Part shown: positions 52,407-61,127 of the stretch, one piece after another
How positions within the stretch are numbered: the first letter of the stretch is position 1
Layout: every line of letters begins with the position of its first letter
Assembly (NCBI GenBank): GCA_021731365.1
Contig: JAKFXL010000003.1
Location: forward strand, 1-64,000
DNA from: Gammaproteobacteria bacterium
Lineage (GTDB): Bacteria; Pseudomonadota; Gammaproteobacteria; Tenderiales; Tenderiaceae
Direction: 5' to 3'
Length of the DNA stretch: 64,000 nucleotides
The notes under the pieces: generated by a model
Seen by the model: the letters and a program-made list of their open reading frames with translations, nothing else
What the model was told of the DNA's origin: nothing
Databases searched by the model: none
Translations under genes and position numbers: made by a program

Positions 52407-53882
52407 ATGGATAGACCAACATCACTGGATGAGTGGGTCACGCGGCTACAAGATAAGCCGCTGCCGCTATTGCAAAACAGTCGCGACACCATACAAAAAC
52501 TCAACTTTGACAACATCAGCATGGCGCGCCTCTCCAATATCGCCCTTACCGATCCTGGCCTGACCCTGACGATCTTGCGTCACGCCGCACAAAAACAGAG
52601 CAAACGGCTATCAGGCGATATTCTCACCCTGGATATTGCTGCCATGATTATGGGAATGGGCACGGTAGCGACACTCATTGAAGAGATGCAGTCGCTCGAA
52701 ACCACCGCTGATGACCTGACAAAAGAGTTATATCTGTTGATTGTGAACCGCACCTATCACGCCGCCTACCAGGCGTATGGCATGGCGCGAATCCGGGTAG
52801 ATGCGGTGCCTGAAGAGATCTTTACTGCGGCGATGTTGCAGGAGGTAGGTGCCCTGATGCTGTTGATACATGGCAACAACATTCTCACCCCCGAGATCAT
52901 CACCAATGAAGAACAGCAGCTTAGTGTGCTGGGTTTCACCCTGAAACAGCTGTCACAAAAACTTGCCCAGACCTGGAAACTATCCAACTTTATCCAATAC
53001 AGCCTGCAGGATGAACCTCCCGCCAATAATCCACGTCTCCATGAGATTCGCCTGGGCAGCCACGTTGCCCACGCCGCCGAACGTGGCTGGGAAGGGGCGG
53101 AGATGGAACAGCTGATTGAGGCCATGGCCCGCCACCTGCGTATCAGCCTGCAAGATGCGCAGGAAGAGATTCATGGCAGCGCCGTACAATCGGCCCAGGA
53201 GACACTATTTTATGGCGTGCCATCGGTGGCCATCACACTGCCCGGCTTAAACGATGAAGAGCGTGCACAACTACAACCCACCTCACCCATCATCCGCAGC
53301 GTTATCCATCAGCAACGGGGCAACACCCCCGTACATATGCCATCAACACCCCTGGACACCCTCGGCACCCAGGCATGCCGTGATGATGCTGCCTTAGCCG
53401 CCGCCATTCATAAACTGGAGACTATTCTTTCCGGCACCATTCATCTGCCCGAACTGATGGCGGCATTCAGAACAGCCTTTCATAGCGCCCTTGGCCTGAA
53501 TCGGGCCTTTTTTGCCATGCTCTCACCAGACCGCAAACATCTGATATCACGTTTTATCTTTGGTCACGAACAGGGCATCCGCAACCTCCGTATCCCCGTC
53601 GCCCACGGCAACCTGTTTCAACGGCTGCTGGAAAAACCACAAACACTCTGGGTGAAGGAAGAGAACCGCCAGAAAGTACTGCCCCTGATCCCCATTGAAC
53701 TTAACAAGCTATTTAATGGTGAAAACTTTCTGATCATGACCATTCGTATCAAAGGCAGGCCACTGGGTATCATCTACGGCGACCGTTACGGCAGCACAAC
53801 CGCCCTTGATGCCATCGATTACGAAAAATTTCGCCAATTAGGGCAGCTATTAGCTAAAGGTTTTGAGCAGCTAGGCAGATAG
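52407..53882 (+). CDS. HDOD-domain signalling protein with C-terminal GAF-like domain
   Basis: The product is 491 residues. The HDOD domain covers about residues 10-215: LPLLQNSRDTIQKLN, ISMARLSNIALTDPGLTLTILRHA, then IAAMIMGMGTVATLI and EIFTAAMLQEVGALMLL. A helical linker follows, and residues about 335-491 look like a GAF domain (ALGLNRAFFAMLSPDRKHLISRF ... IKGRPLGIIYGDRYG). HDOD proteins act as signalling scaffolds for c-di-GMP, motility and chemotaxis. A FliA-type promoter and a PilZ gene 79 bases downstream in the same direction support a motility role. Confidence 0.8.
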   Translation: MDRPTSLDEWVTRLQDKPLPLLQNSRDTIQKLNFDNISMARLSNIALTDPGLTLTILRHAAQKQSKRLSGDILTLDIAAMIMGMGTVATLIEEMQSLETTADDLTKELYLLIVNRTYHAAYQAYGMARIRVDAVPEEIFTAAMLQEVGALMLLIHGNNILTPEIITNEEQQLSVLGFTLKQLSQKLAQTWKLSNFIQYSLQDEPPANNPRLHEIRLGSHVAHAAERGWEGAEMEQLIEAMARHLRISLQDAQEEIHGSAVQSAQETLFYGVPSVAITLPGLNDEERAQLQPTSPIIRSVIHQQRGNTPVHMPSTPLDTLGTQACRDDAALAAAIHKLETILSGTIHLPELMAAFRTAFHSALGLNRAFFAMLSPDRKHLISRFIFGHEQGIRNLRIPVAHGNLFQRLLEKPQTLWVKEENRQKVLPLIPIELNKLFNGENFLIMTIRIKGRPLGIIYGDRYGSTTALDAIDYEKFRQLGQLLAKGFEQLGR

Positions 53883-53961
53883 TCTTTATAAGAAACGTAC
53901 AATATAAACCATACCGAAAAGAACCATTTAAGTTGTCCTGCCTGTGGGCAGAGGAGAGGCC

Positions 53962-54333
53962 ATGCCTATTGAAGACCGCAAACATCAACGTAGCCCTATC
54001 GAATCTGAATTCTGTAGCGACAGCTTTCATGTTGAAGTCTACGACCGCAGTTATGTGCTCAACCGCATCCATGACGTCTCAATTTCAGGCACGGGCATTA
54101 TGATCCCCAACGAAATCAGACCGGGCACACCGGTCAAGCTGGTATTCAAAAGTGACGACTACATCATCAGCGTTAACGGCACTACCGTCTGGTGCAAACC
54201 GATCTCATCAGGACTGGACGATAAAGGGCTTAATGGCAAGGATGCCTATCGCACGGGTATTCAGTTTGATTACAAGGATCGCAACTGCGCCATGTTTTTT
54301 ATGGCACTTAAAGATTTTATCAGTCGGCGCTAA
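53962..54333 (+). CDS. PilZ domain protein (c-di-GMP receptor)
   Basis: The product is 123 residues from the ATG at 53962; GAGGAG (53951-53956) decides against the GTG at 53944. It is one PilZ domain with an RKHQR motif (residues 6-10) and DVSISGTGI (D-x-S-x-x-G), both intact, then MFFMALKDFISRR as C-terminal helix. It is likely a c-di-GMP effector, probably cotranscribed with the HDOD gene. The target is not deducible. Confidence 0.88.
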   Translation: MPIEDRKHQRSPIESEFCSDSFHVEVYDRSYVLNRIHDVSISGTGIMIPNEIRPGTPVKLVFKSDDYIISVNGTTVWCKPISSGLDDKGLNGKDAYRTGIQFDYKDRNCAMFFMALKDFISRR

Positions 54334-54380
54334 CCACCACGCCAACCGGGGTATCGCAGCGATACCCTGAGGCCCGGCCC

Positions 54381-55547
54381 TCAACGCGTCACATCAAGAA
54401 ATGCCAGCACCTCGTCACGGCGATTAATCGTATCGGCATACCCCAACGCAATCAAATCCCGGCAGTAGGCCTTATCAAACAGCAGATAACTCAACAGACT
54501 GGTGCTATTACTGTTCAGGCCGCCAATGCCACGCAGAAAAAAGCGTACTGCAGGGGGCAACCGCTGGGCATGCTGCTGGGCAATCTTGCTGATATCACGG
54601 CTGGGGTTGATCTCCAGCACCTTGACCGGCTTGAGTTTGATCGAGCCATCATCAATCAGCTTTCTGGGGATCAGCTCAAGGGTGCGGTTAATGCGTTTGA
54701 GCCGTTCCAGATCCGCGTCCATACTATCGAGGAAGATACTATTGAGCACATGGCCTGCAATCTGCGCCATCGACGGGTAACCGTGGGTCTTCTCACGCAC
54801 CACCGCGGCATCATTGTGGCTGCGCACACCAATCACCAGAATCCGGTCTGCCCCCAGATGCAGTGCCGGGCTGATTGGGGCGATCTGACGCATCGAACCA
54901 TCACCAAAGTATTCACGGTTAATCTTCACCGCCTGAAATATAAAGGGAATGGCGGATGAAGCCATCAGGTGTTCAATAGTGATCTGCGCCGGACAGCCAA
55001 CACGAATCGCCCGATCCCACGGCTCAATCTTCTCGGCACTTTGATAAAAAGTGACCGACTGACCCGAGGTATACCCCGATGCAGTAACACTCAAGGCGTG
55101 CAGATGGCCATCGGCAATAGAGTCGGCAATCCGCTCACAGGGCAGGTAGCTACGTAACAGCTGCTCCAGCGGCGTACGGTCAAACAGTGCTGTTGGATTG
55201 TGGCGTCCCAAGCCGCCCAACATCATGGCCGCCAGCCAGTGAAGGGCACTTTTGCTCACACCAATCGCATCACTACGAAAGACCTGATCGACAGTAAAAT
55301 GGCCCCAGACACCCACCAACCGCGAGATGGCATCCTGAAAATCGGCAGCATAAACAGACAGGGCCGTGGCATTAATCGCCCCCGCAGAGGTACCACATAT
55401 CACCGGGAACGGATTGTGTGTCAGGGGGGCACGCATCCGCGCAATGGCCTTGAGCACGCCCACTTGGTAAGCAGCGCGGGCACCACCCCCGGCCAGAATC
55501 AAACCCACCCGTGCGTCCGCTGTCTGCTTATCCGCCAACCACCCCAT
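54381..55547 (-). CDS. Patatin-like phospholipase
   Basis: The product is 388 residues. The patatin fold is shown by the oxyanion-hole loop LILAGGGARAAYQVGVLKAI, the nucleophile elbow GTSAGAIN (Ser about residue 55) and the catalytic Asp in FGDGSMRQIAP (DG-x-R-x). The N-terminal residues show no signal peptide, so it is probably cytoplasmic or membrane-peripheral. It could hydrolyse phospholipids or other acyl esters. The C-terminal 130 residues are not assigned. It stands convergent to the PilZ gene, 47 bases apart. Confidence 0.85.
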   Translation of the reverse strand: MGWLADKQTADARVGLILAGGGARAAYQVGVLKAIARMRAPLTHNPFPVICGTSAGAINATALSVYAADFQDAISRLVGVWGHFTVDQVFRSDAIGVSKSALHWLAAMMLGGLGRHNPTALFDRTPLEQLLRSYLPCERIADSIADGHLHALSVTASGYTSGQSVTFYQSAEKIEPWDRAIRVGCPAQITIEHLMASSAIPFIFQAVKINREYFGDGSMRQIAPISPALHLGADRILVIGVRSHNDAAVVREKTHGYPSMAQIAGHVLNSIFLDSMDADLERLKRINRTLELIPRKLIDDGSIKLKPVKVLEINPSRDISKIAQQHAQRLPPAVRFFLRGIGGLNSNSTSLLSYLLFDKAYCRDLIALGYADTINRRDEVLAFLDVTR

Positions 55548-55646
55548 AATTTGCTCTACCTCTCCCTGCCACTATTACCGGATTACTCTCAATGAATAGC
55601 GGCATCAGCAAGGGGCAGCATGAGAATTGCCTTAAGTAACGGGCCG

Positions 55647-56003
55647 TTACTTCTCCTGCCCCTGCTTAACACGGCGGGTAAACGCCACAACATTCAGCGG
55701 CGCAGCCACTTCATAACTAACCTTACCTTTAATAGCATCCACCAGCCCCTCTTTGCCATAGACCGAGTCCATCATCATCCGTGAAATCCGCACACAGGCA
55801 GAGAGTGGTGTCGCTGCCCGGTTGCGCTCCATATCAATACGCCACTGCAAACACTCCATGCGACGGCGGTGGGCACTGGGCATCTCCGCAATCAGCGCAT
55901 CAATATAGTGCTGGCGCTGCTGCTCAAACGCCTGGGGGTCACGCTGGGCCAGCTCAGCCCACGCTTCAAAGACAAATAAATCGGATTTAGATGGATAAGG
56001 CAT
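55647..56003 (-). CDS. DUF3135 family protein
   Basis: The product is 118 residues from the ATG at 56003 (MPYPSKSDLFVFEAWAELA), with AGAGG upstream; the frame extending to 56063 is not needed. The pattern FVFEAWAELAQRDPQAFE, ALIAEMP and RRMECLQWRIDMER fits the DUF3135 family of small helical proteins in gammaproteobacteria. No signal or membrane segment. Function unknown. It lies between the patatin and ornithine aminotransferase genes. Confidence 0.75.
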   Translation of the reverse strand: MPYPSKSDLFVFEAWAELAQRDPQAFEQQRQHYIDALIAEMPSAHRRRMECLQWRIDMERNRAATPLSACVRISRMMMDSVYGKEGLVDAIKGKVSYEVAAPLNVVAFTRRVKQGQEK

Positions 56004-56114
56004 CACTACAAACCTCTTAAATAAGCACCACAACATACCCCTTCTATTTGTAAGTATAACCAATCCACCCCTGCAAAAACCAGAACCACCTCACAACTCA
56101 CCCGGCTGAAATCA

Positions 56115-57314
56115 CTACCTCAATTCGGCAAGCAACGCCGCCAGGGCATCTACCACCGTATCGATCTCTGCCTGCTGGATCAGCAGGGGCGGCGCAAAAC
56201 GGACCACCGTCTCATGGGTCTCTTTACTCAATACTCCCCGAACCATCAGCTGCTCACACACGGTACGTGCCGTCACCTTGTCGGCATGAAACTCAACCCC
56301 TATCAACAGCCCTTTGCCTCGTATCTCTTTGATAAACGGGCTGTTCAGCGCCGCCAGCCGGGCGAGAAAATAGTCCCCCATGCGGGCGGATGCCTGCACC
56401 AGCTGCTCCTCGTCCAACACCTTTAGTGCCTCCAGGGCGACGGCGGCAGCCAGTGGGTTACCACCAAACGTGCTGCCATGATCACCCGGGGTAAAGACCT
56501 CCATCACATCACGCCGCGCCAGAAACATGGAGACCGGCAGCAAACCACCACCCAGTGCTTTGCCAAGAATCACCCCGTCGGGCCTGACACCATCATGGTC
56601 ACTGGCCAGCAGCGCACCGGTGCGCCCCAGGCCGGTCTGGATCTCATCACAGATCAGTAACACATTGTTGTCACGGCAGATCTGCTCGCAGCGCTTCAGA
56701 TAGCCCGGCGGCGGCATGATGATGCCTCCCTCTCCCTGGATCGGCTCTACCAGAAAGGCAGCGGTATTGGGGGTGATGGCCGCCGCCAGGGCATCGCTAT
56801 CACCAAACGGGATAGAGCTGAACCCCGCCGGAAAGGGGCCAAAGCCGTCGCGGTACTGCGGCTCGGATGAGAAGGCGACGATGCTGATAGTGCGACCGTG
56901 GAAATTGCCATCGCAGACAATGATTTCGGCCTGATTGGCAGCGACACCCTTAACGGTGTAGGCCCATTTGCGCGCCGCCTTGAGGGCCGTCTCCACCGCC
57001 TCGGCACCGGTATTCATTGGCAGCGCCATCCCCTGGCCGGTCATCTCGCAGACCTTTTGCAGCAGTGGTGCCAGCTGGTCAGTGTGAAAAGCGCGGGAGA
57101 CAATGGCAAGCCGCCCTGCCTGTTGGGTTAACGCCTGCACCAGACGCGGGTGGCAGTGGCCGTGGCTGACCGCCGAGTAGGCGCTCATCATATCCAGGTA
57201 GCGGTTGCCCTGCTCATCCCAGAGGTAGACCCCCTCCCCTTTGACCAGCACCACCGGCAGGGGATGGTAGTTGTGGGCGCAGTAGCGCGCCTCCTGTTCG
57301 ATAATGGTGTTCAT
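56115..57314 (-). CDS. rocD: Ornithine aminotransferase (RocD)
   Basis: The product is 399 residues from the ATG at 57314. Class III PLP aminotransferase motifs: GEGVYLWDEQGNRYLDMMSAYSAVSHGHCHP at the front (quoted in part), NTGAEAVETALKAARKW, LLICDEIQTGLGRTG (Asp binding the pyridine N) and VILGKALGGGLLPVSMF with the Schiff-base Lys. These are the OAT versions of the motifs (NTGAEAVETA-KAARKW). It converts ornithine and 2-oxoglutarate to glutamate semialdehyde and glutamate. Its start overlaps the stop of the arginase gene (ATGA), so arginine goes to ornithine and then P5C. Confidence 0.9.
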   Translation of the reverse strand: MNTIIEQEARYCAHNYHPLPVVLVKGEGVYLWDEQGNRYLDMMSAYSAVSHGHCHPRLVQALTQQAGRLAIVSRAFHTDQLAPLLQKVCEMTGQGMALPMNTGAEAVETALKAARKWAYTVKGVAANQAEIIVCDGNFHGRTISIVAFSSEPQYRDGFGPFPAGFSSIPFGDSDALAAAITPNTAAFLVEPIQGEGGIIMPPPGYLKRCEQICRDNNVLLICDEIQTGLGRTGALLASDHDGVRPDGVILGKALGGGLLPVSMFLARRDVMEVFTPGDHGSTFGGNPLAAAVALEALKVLDEEQLVQASARMGDYFLARLAALNSPFIKEIRGKGLLIGVEFHADKVTARTVCEQLMVRGVLSKETHETVVRFAPPLLIQQAEIDTVVDALAALLAELR

Positions 57315-58198
57315 AATGTAACCCCTCTGCCACTGCACAACGTCTCCAGCAGTGCCAGCACCAGCTGCCGGGTTTTGTGTTCAACATCGATCACCGGATT
57401 AAACTCCGCAATCTCCATCGCCACCAGTGCTGGGTCACCCGCCAACAGCGCCAGGGCCGCCAGCATCTGTTTGCCGGGGATCCCCCCCACTACCGGCGAA
57501 CCGACCCCCGGCGCATCCTGGGTCGCCAGCCCATCCAGATCAATGGAGATGCCGTAGGCAGCGGTGCCCGTAGAGACAATCTGTTGCGCCTGGACCATCA
57601 CATTGGCAAAGCCGATACGGTCCACATCATCATCCGTAAACACCTTGACCCCCAACTGCTGCAGCAGCGCCTTCTCCGGTGGCTCGTAACTGCGGACCCC
57701 CACCAGCACCAGATGTTGCGGCAGCACCACATACCCCTGAGCCGCCAGGGCAAGCAGGGTGGGTGCGCCGTGGCCCAACAATGTCGCCACCGGCATACCG
57801 TGCCAACGACCACTGGGGGTGGTATCAGGGGTATGGGCATCCATGTGGGCATCCACCCAGATCAGCCCCAACGGTCCATCCACGGTACGGGCCACCCCAT
57901 TCCAGGTACCAATCGCGCAGGAGTGGTCACCACTAACTACCGCTAACCGCTGCCCCGGCACCTTTGCGGCCGCAACCGTGGTGGCAAGGTCGGCACAAAA
58001 GTCGGTGATCCCGGCCACCCCCTCACCCACTGCCGTCGGTGGTGGCTCCACAACCGTGCCCCACTCAACCCCCGGCAACACCTGCTGCCCCACCTTCCAG
58101 ATGGCAGCGGGGCCACGGCCACAACGTTTATCCGGCGCGCCCAGCCCGGAGGCGGCACCCAACACCTTTAAACTCTTAACAGGGGTCTCACTTTTCAT
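57311..58198 (-). CDS. rocF: Arginase (ureohydrolase family)
   Basis: The product is 295 residues. Mn-binding motifs: GDHSCAIGTW, LIWVDAHMDAHTP and SIDLDGLATQDAPGVGSP. The third motif keeps the two Asp ligands but has LAT where most arginases have LDP. It hydrolyses arginine to ornithine and urea. Translational coupling to the ornithine aminotransferase gene supports arginase rather than agmatinase. No arginine-responsive regulator or urease is visible in the window. Confidence 0.85.
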   Translation of the reverse strand: MKSETPVKSLKVLGAASGLGAPDKRCGRGPAAIWKVGQQVLPGVEWGTVVEPPPTAVGEGVAGITDFCADLATTVAAAKVPGQRLAVVSGDHSCAIGTWNGVARTVDGPLGLIWVDAHMDAHTPDTTPSGRWHGMPVATLLGHGAPTLLALAAQGYVVLPQHLVLVGVRSYEPPEKALLQQLGVKVFTDDDVDRIGFANVMVQAQQIVSTGTAAYGISIDLDGLATQDAPGVGSPVVGGIPGKQMLAALALLAGDPALVAMEIAEFNPVIDVEHKTRQLVLALLETLCSGRGVTL

Positions 58199-58378
58199 AT
58201 CACTCCCTTTTTAAGCGCAATTACTCACACTATCGGCCCACCACCAGTGAGCCTTACCCAAGACCTTTACACATAATGGGCTAGAAACCCAGCCGCATAA
58301 GCCGTTACCGCCATCAGGAAGCAAGGCGTGGCGATGGTAAGATGGCGACCTCAATAGCACAACGAGCCAGCAAACCAG

Positions 58379-59035
58379 ATGAATAGCCCTATGCCCACAA
58401 CCCTGAATGGCCCCGCCGGTGTGCTGGAGATCCTGGCCGAAGGGTTTGATACCCCCTTCAACGGCATCGCCATCGTCTGCCACCCCCACCCGTTACACGG
58501 CGGTACCCTGCTCAACAAAGTGGTCCACTATCTGGCACGCAGCTGCCGTGAACTGGGGCTGGCATCGTTGCGTTTCAACTATCGTGGTGTTGGCAAAAGT
58601 GAGGGGGGATACGGCGAAGGGGTGGGGGAGAGTGAAGACCTGCTGGCCATTATCGACTGGCTGACGGAACACTACCCCGGCACACCGCTGTGGCTGGCCG
58701 GGTTTTCGTTTGGATCGTATGTGGCGTTGCGTGCTGCGGGTTTACGGCCGGTGGCACAACTCATCACCATCGCCCCGGCAGTGAATCGGCTCGACTTCAG
58801 CGACCTACCCATACCCAACTGCCCCTGGCTACTGGTGCATGGTGAAGCGGATGAGATCGTGCCCTTTGCCGAGGTAGTGGCGTGGCTGGAAACCGTTACC
58901 CCCTCTCCAGAGACGGTCTACCTGGAGGGGGTGGGGCACTTTTTTCACGGTCAGTTACCACAGTTGCAAACTCACCTGATGGCGCGGCTGGGCACGGCGG
59001 CGGCGAGAATCAATCGTGATTTAAAGAACGACTGA
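58379..59035 (+). CDS. Alpha/beta hydrolase, KANL3/Tex30-type
   Basis: The product is 218 residues; the ATG at 58379 or the next in-frame ATG at 58391. Features of the small alpha/beta hydrolase group: IAIVCHPHPLHGGTLLNKVVHYLA (HPHP motif), FNYRGVGKSEG, nucleophile elbow LAGFSFGSYVAL (Ser about 113), LLVHGEADEIVPF (Asp) and VGHFFHGQL (His). The family occurs widely in proteobacteria and includes predicted esterases of unknown substrate. It is cytoplasmic by sequence and stands alone. Confidence 0.82.
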   Translation: MNSPMPTTLNGPAGVLEILAEGFDTPFNGIAIVCHPHPLHGGTLLNKVVHYLARSCRELGLASLRFNYRGVGKSEGGYGEGVGESEDLLAIIDWLTEHYPGTPLWLAGFSFGSYVALRAAGLRPVAQLITIAPAVNRLDFSDLPIPNCPWLLVHGEADEIVPFAEVVAWLETVTPSPETVYLEGVGHFFHGQLPQLQTHLMARLGTAAARINRDLKND

Positions 59036-59108
59036 ACCCTACTGCGCGCCCAATGCACTTGTCTCGCCAAGTGCTTTAGGCACGGGGTTAATTGGAAGCT
59101 TCCTTTAA

Positions 59109-59756
59109 CTAAAAACCACGCAATACTAATCGCTCTAGCGCCAATGAATTGGATTCGTCAGCACCAAAAAATGCGGTGTTGATTGAATCTTGATCCATAC
59201 CGTCGGGTAACAATAATAAAACCTTACCCTTCAGTACCTCGTCACCACGTGTCTCCCACATATTCAAAAACTGCTGTTGGGTAAAACGGCGATTGCCCCA
59301 TGAAGGGTCAGCCAGCACTACACTACCATCGGCACCGATACCCCGGATCACAGAAAAGTGATCATCATCGCGATAACGCAAATAGGCAATCGCCGGTGTT
59401 TTGAGTTTGCGTAGCTGCTCAAAGTTGAGCGCCACCCCCGCGCCCTTGAGACCATAGGGGCGCACCACCTCAGCCATGTCGCTAAAGGATGCTGCGCCAT
59501 CCTTGGCCATCGTCTCCAGCAGCGCCGCTTCCGTCACATCAAAACCGTAAAAGCCATTCATAATCGTCGCTACGGATGCTGCACCACAGGAGTAATCCAA
59601 ATCCTGTTTGACGACGTTGGCATCACGTAGATCTTTCCAGCTCTTCACGACAATTGCACCCTTGAGCGTAGCGGTACTAATCAGGGCATCGGCTGCTGTT
59701 GCGGCGCAAACGTACAGCCCAAGCAGAGAGGCAATGACAATTCTGTTAAAGCGCAT
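59109..59756 (-). CDS. Secreted stand-alone C39 peptidase (FapD-like)
   Basis: The product is 215 residues from the ATG at 59756 (MRFNRIVIAS), with AAGG upstream. A signal peptide (residues 1-22) sends it to the periplasm. The C39 triad is complete: DLDYSCGAAS with Cys57 (Gln51 as oxyanion-hole residue), DDHFSVIRG with His133, and VLADPSWG with Asp150. There is no ABC-transporter part, unlike bacteriocin exporters. This layout is that of FapD of the Pseudomonas Fap amyloid system. It overlaps the preceding gene by 11 bases and is last in a cluster with a leader-bearing Gly-rich peptide and a barrel-like protein; that peptide is the likely substrate. Confidence 0.85.
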   Translation of the reverse strand: MRFNRIVIASLLGLYVCAATAADALISTATLKGAIVVKSWKDLRDANVVKQDLDYSCGAASVATIMNGFYGFDVTEAALLETMAKDGAASFSDMAEVVRPYGLKGAGVALNFEQLRKLKTPAIAYLRYRDDDHFSVIRGIGADGSVVLADPSWGNRRFTQQQFLNMWETRGDEVLKGKVLLLLPDGMDQDSINTAFFGADESNSLALERLVLRGF

Positions 59757-60642
59757 CGTTAACCTTAACTGTTTGGCCGATATGGCTGGCAATTTCAGTA
59801 CTGATGTTGTCGAAGAGATTCAACGAAGCATCACGCAGCAACGTGGTTAAATAGAGTCCGGTATCCGACTCAACAAGCTGGGTGTACTCCTCCAGCTCAT
59901 CATCCGATACAGAGCGATACGCATAAACCATACTGAGTTGAATGAATTGACGGACTTGGGGCAAGGACTGCTCGCGCATCTGTGCCAGCATCTGCACTAT
60001 CTCATCATCAGCCATCTTTTTATCCGCTGGCACAATCCGATTCATATTTTTCATTATGGCGCTGGGTACCATCATCTGCACCTCAACCATGCTCTCGGTC
60101 GCCTGCTGTGCTCTATCGAGCCGCTCGACCAATGCCAGTCGTTGTGGTGACGGCTGCGACAACATGGAGTTGGCAAACTGCATCATCTCCTGAAATGCCT
60201 CGGGAGTCTGGGCCTGCAATTCCAGCGCCGTCATCTTTTTAGAAAGCGGGCGGTCCAGCAGTGCCACAACTTCTGCATAACGCTGGGCGTCATAACGCTT
60301 TTCAATAAAGCGAACCAGCGCAGGTTTGGTTTTAACCGGGTCAAACGATTGTAAAAAGGTGTCCCTAAATTTGTAAAACTCCTCTTGCCCAACAGGGGGG
60401 GGTGGCTGTTGGTCAAATCCCATTGCCACCATGGCAGGCAATTGCTCGAGCATCTCATCCATGCCGGACGCCGCCACGATTTGTGTAACCATCGCAGATC
60501 GGGTTTGTTTCTCTGCGCTGTTTTCTGTCGTTGTTTTGGAATCGGCATCAGCCTGAGAGATGGATGCGGATGAAGCGGCAAAGGCAGCGCTGTTTGAGAA
60601 TGCGGCGATGATGCAAACGGTTATGAGGATTTTTTTGAACAT
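59746..60642 (-). CDS. Periplasmic helical protein of the C39/peptide cluster
   Basis: The product is 298 residues from the ATG at 60642; AAGGA 9 bases upstream favours it over the ATG at 60651. A signal peptide (MFKKILITVCIIAAFSNSAAFA, in part) precedes an all-helical domain (MVTQIVAASGMDEMLEQLP, FIEKRYDAQRYAEVVALL, RPLSKKMTALELQ). The pattern resembles DUF2059-like periplasmic proteins. Its stop lies within the start of the C39 gene, so both are coupled. By position it could be a chaperone or recruitment factor for the exported peptide. This role is inferred only. Confidence 0.6.
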   Translation of the reverse strand: MFKKILITVCIIAAFSNSAAFAASSASISQADADSKTTTENSAEKQTRSAMVTQIVAASGMDEMLEQLPAMVAMGFDQQPPPPVGQEEFYKFRDTFLQSFDPVKTKPALVRFIEKRYDAQRYAEVVALLDRPLSKKMTALELQAQTPEAFQEMMQFANSMLSQPSPQRLALVERLDRAQQATESMVEVQMMVPSAIMKNMNRIVPADKKMADDEIVQMLAQMREQSLPQVRQFIQLSMVYAYRSVSDDELEEYTQLVESDTGLYLTTLLRDASLNLFDNISTEIASHIGQTVKVNDAL

Positions 60643-60680
60643 GTTTAGCATTCCTTGGGGCAGATGGTTGTTAGGTTGAA

Positions 60681-60705
60681 ATGGTGCGCACAGCACACCC
60701 TACAT
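60681..60705. repeat. Palindromic intergenic repeat, copy B
   Basis: TGGTGCGCACAGCACACCC followed by TACAT, similar to the sequence at 43131-43153. It lies in the 176-base gap between the small membrane gene and the helical periplasmic gene. Confidence 0.55.
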
Positions 60706-60818
60706 GGCCAAATCAAATACATTACTTGCCACTCCATCAAGCAGTACAGTGCTTTGTGGCACATGAAATTCGACCTACACCACTGGATGTTTCACGATAA
60801 CAAGATACGCAGATCCCA

Positions 60819-61040
60819 TTAATTATTTTTGACGTGGGCAAGCCAATGGTAAAAAATGGTTATAAGAAGCGCAAGAATAAGTGAAACGCCAATGCAAGCA
60901 AAAGCAGTTATTGATGCCCCAACCCCCCCACCAATATTCGGATAGTTATCCTTTAAATACAAAAAAAATCGATTACCAAGCGATAAAAATACTAATATTA
61001 ATGCAATTACAAGTGTCGATGAAAAGACAGTATGAGACAT
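60819..61040 (-). CDS. Small two-helix membrane protein of the peptide cluster
   Basis: The product is 73 residues with a very strong ribosome site (AGGAGGAGG) before the ATG at 61040. It has two hydrophobic helices (STLVIALILVFLSLG and AFACIGVSLILALLITIFY) joined by a loop with a Gly-rich turn (YPNIGGGVGAS). Small membrane proteins with two TM helices next to bacteriocin genes are often immunity proteins, and that is one possible role here; an export accessory is another. No family recognised. It follows the Gly-rich peptide gene after a long hairpin. Confidence 0.6.
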   Translation of the reverse strand: MSHTVFSSTLVIALILVFLSLGNRFFLYLKDNYPNIGGGVGASITAFACIGVSLILALLITIFYHWLAHVKNN

Positions 61041-61060
61041 ATATCAGCCTCCTCCTATAA

Positions 61061-61102
61061 TGGTAGCCCCACGCTTTTATTGTATAAAATGCGGGGCTAC
61101 CA
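61061..61102 (-). promoter_or_regulatory. Long hairpin between the peptide gene and the next gene
   Basis: TGGTAGCCCC (61061-61070) pairs perfectly with GGGGCTACCA (61093-61102) and the stem continues with CGC/GCG and TTTTAT/ATAAAA. No T-run follows on the minus strand. It is more likely a leaky attenuator or an mRNA-stabilising end that favours the peptide over downstream genes. Confidence 0.7.
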
Positions 61103-61127
61103 CTCTAAACAAAACAACAGAAAATAA

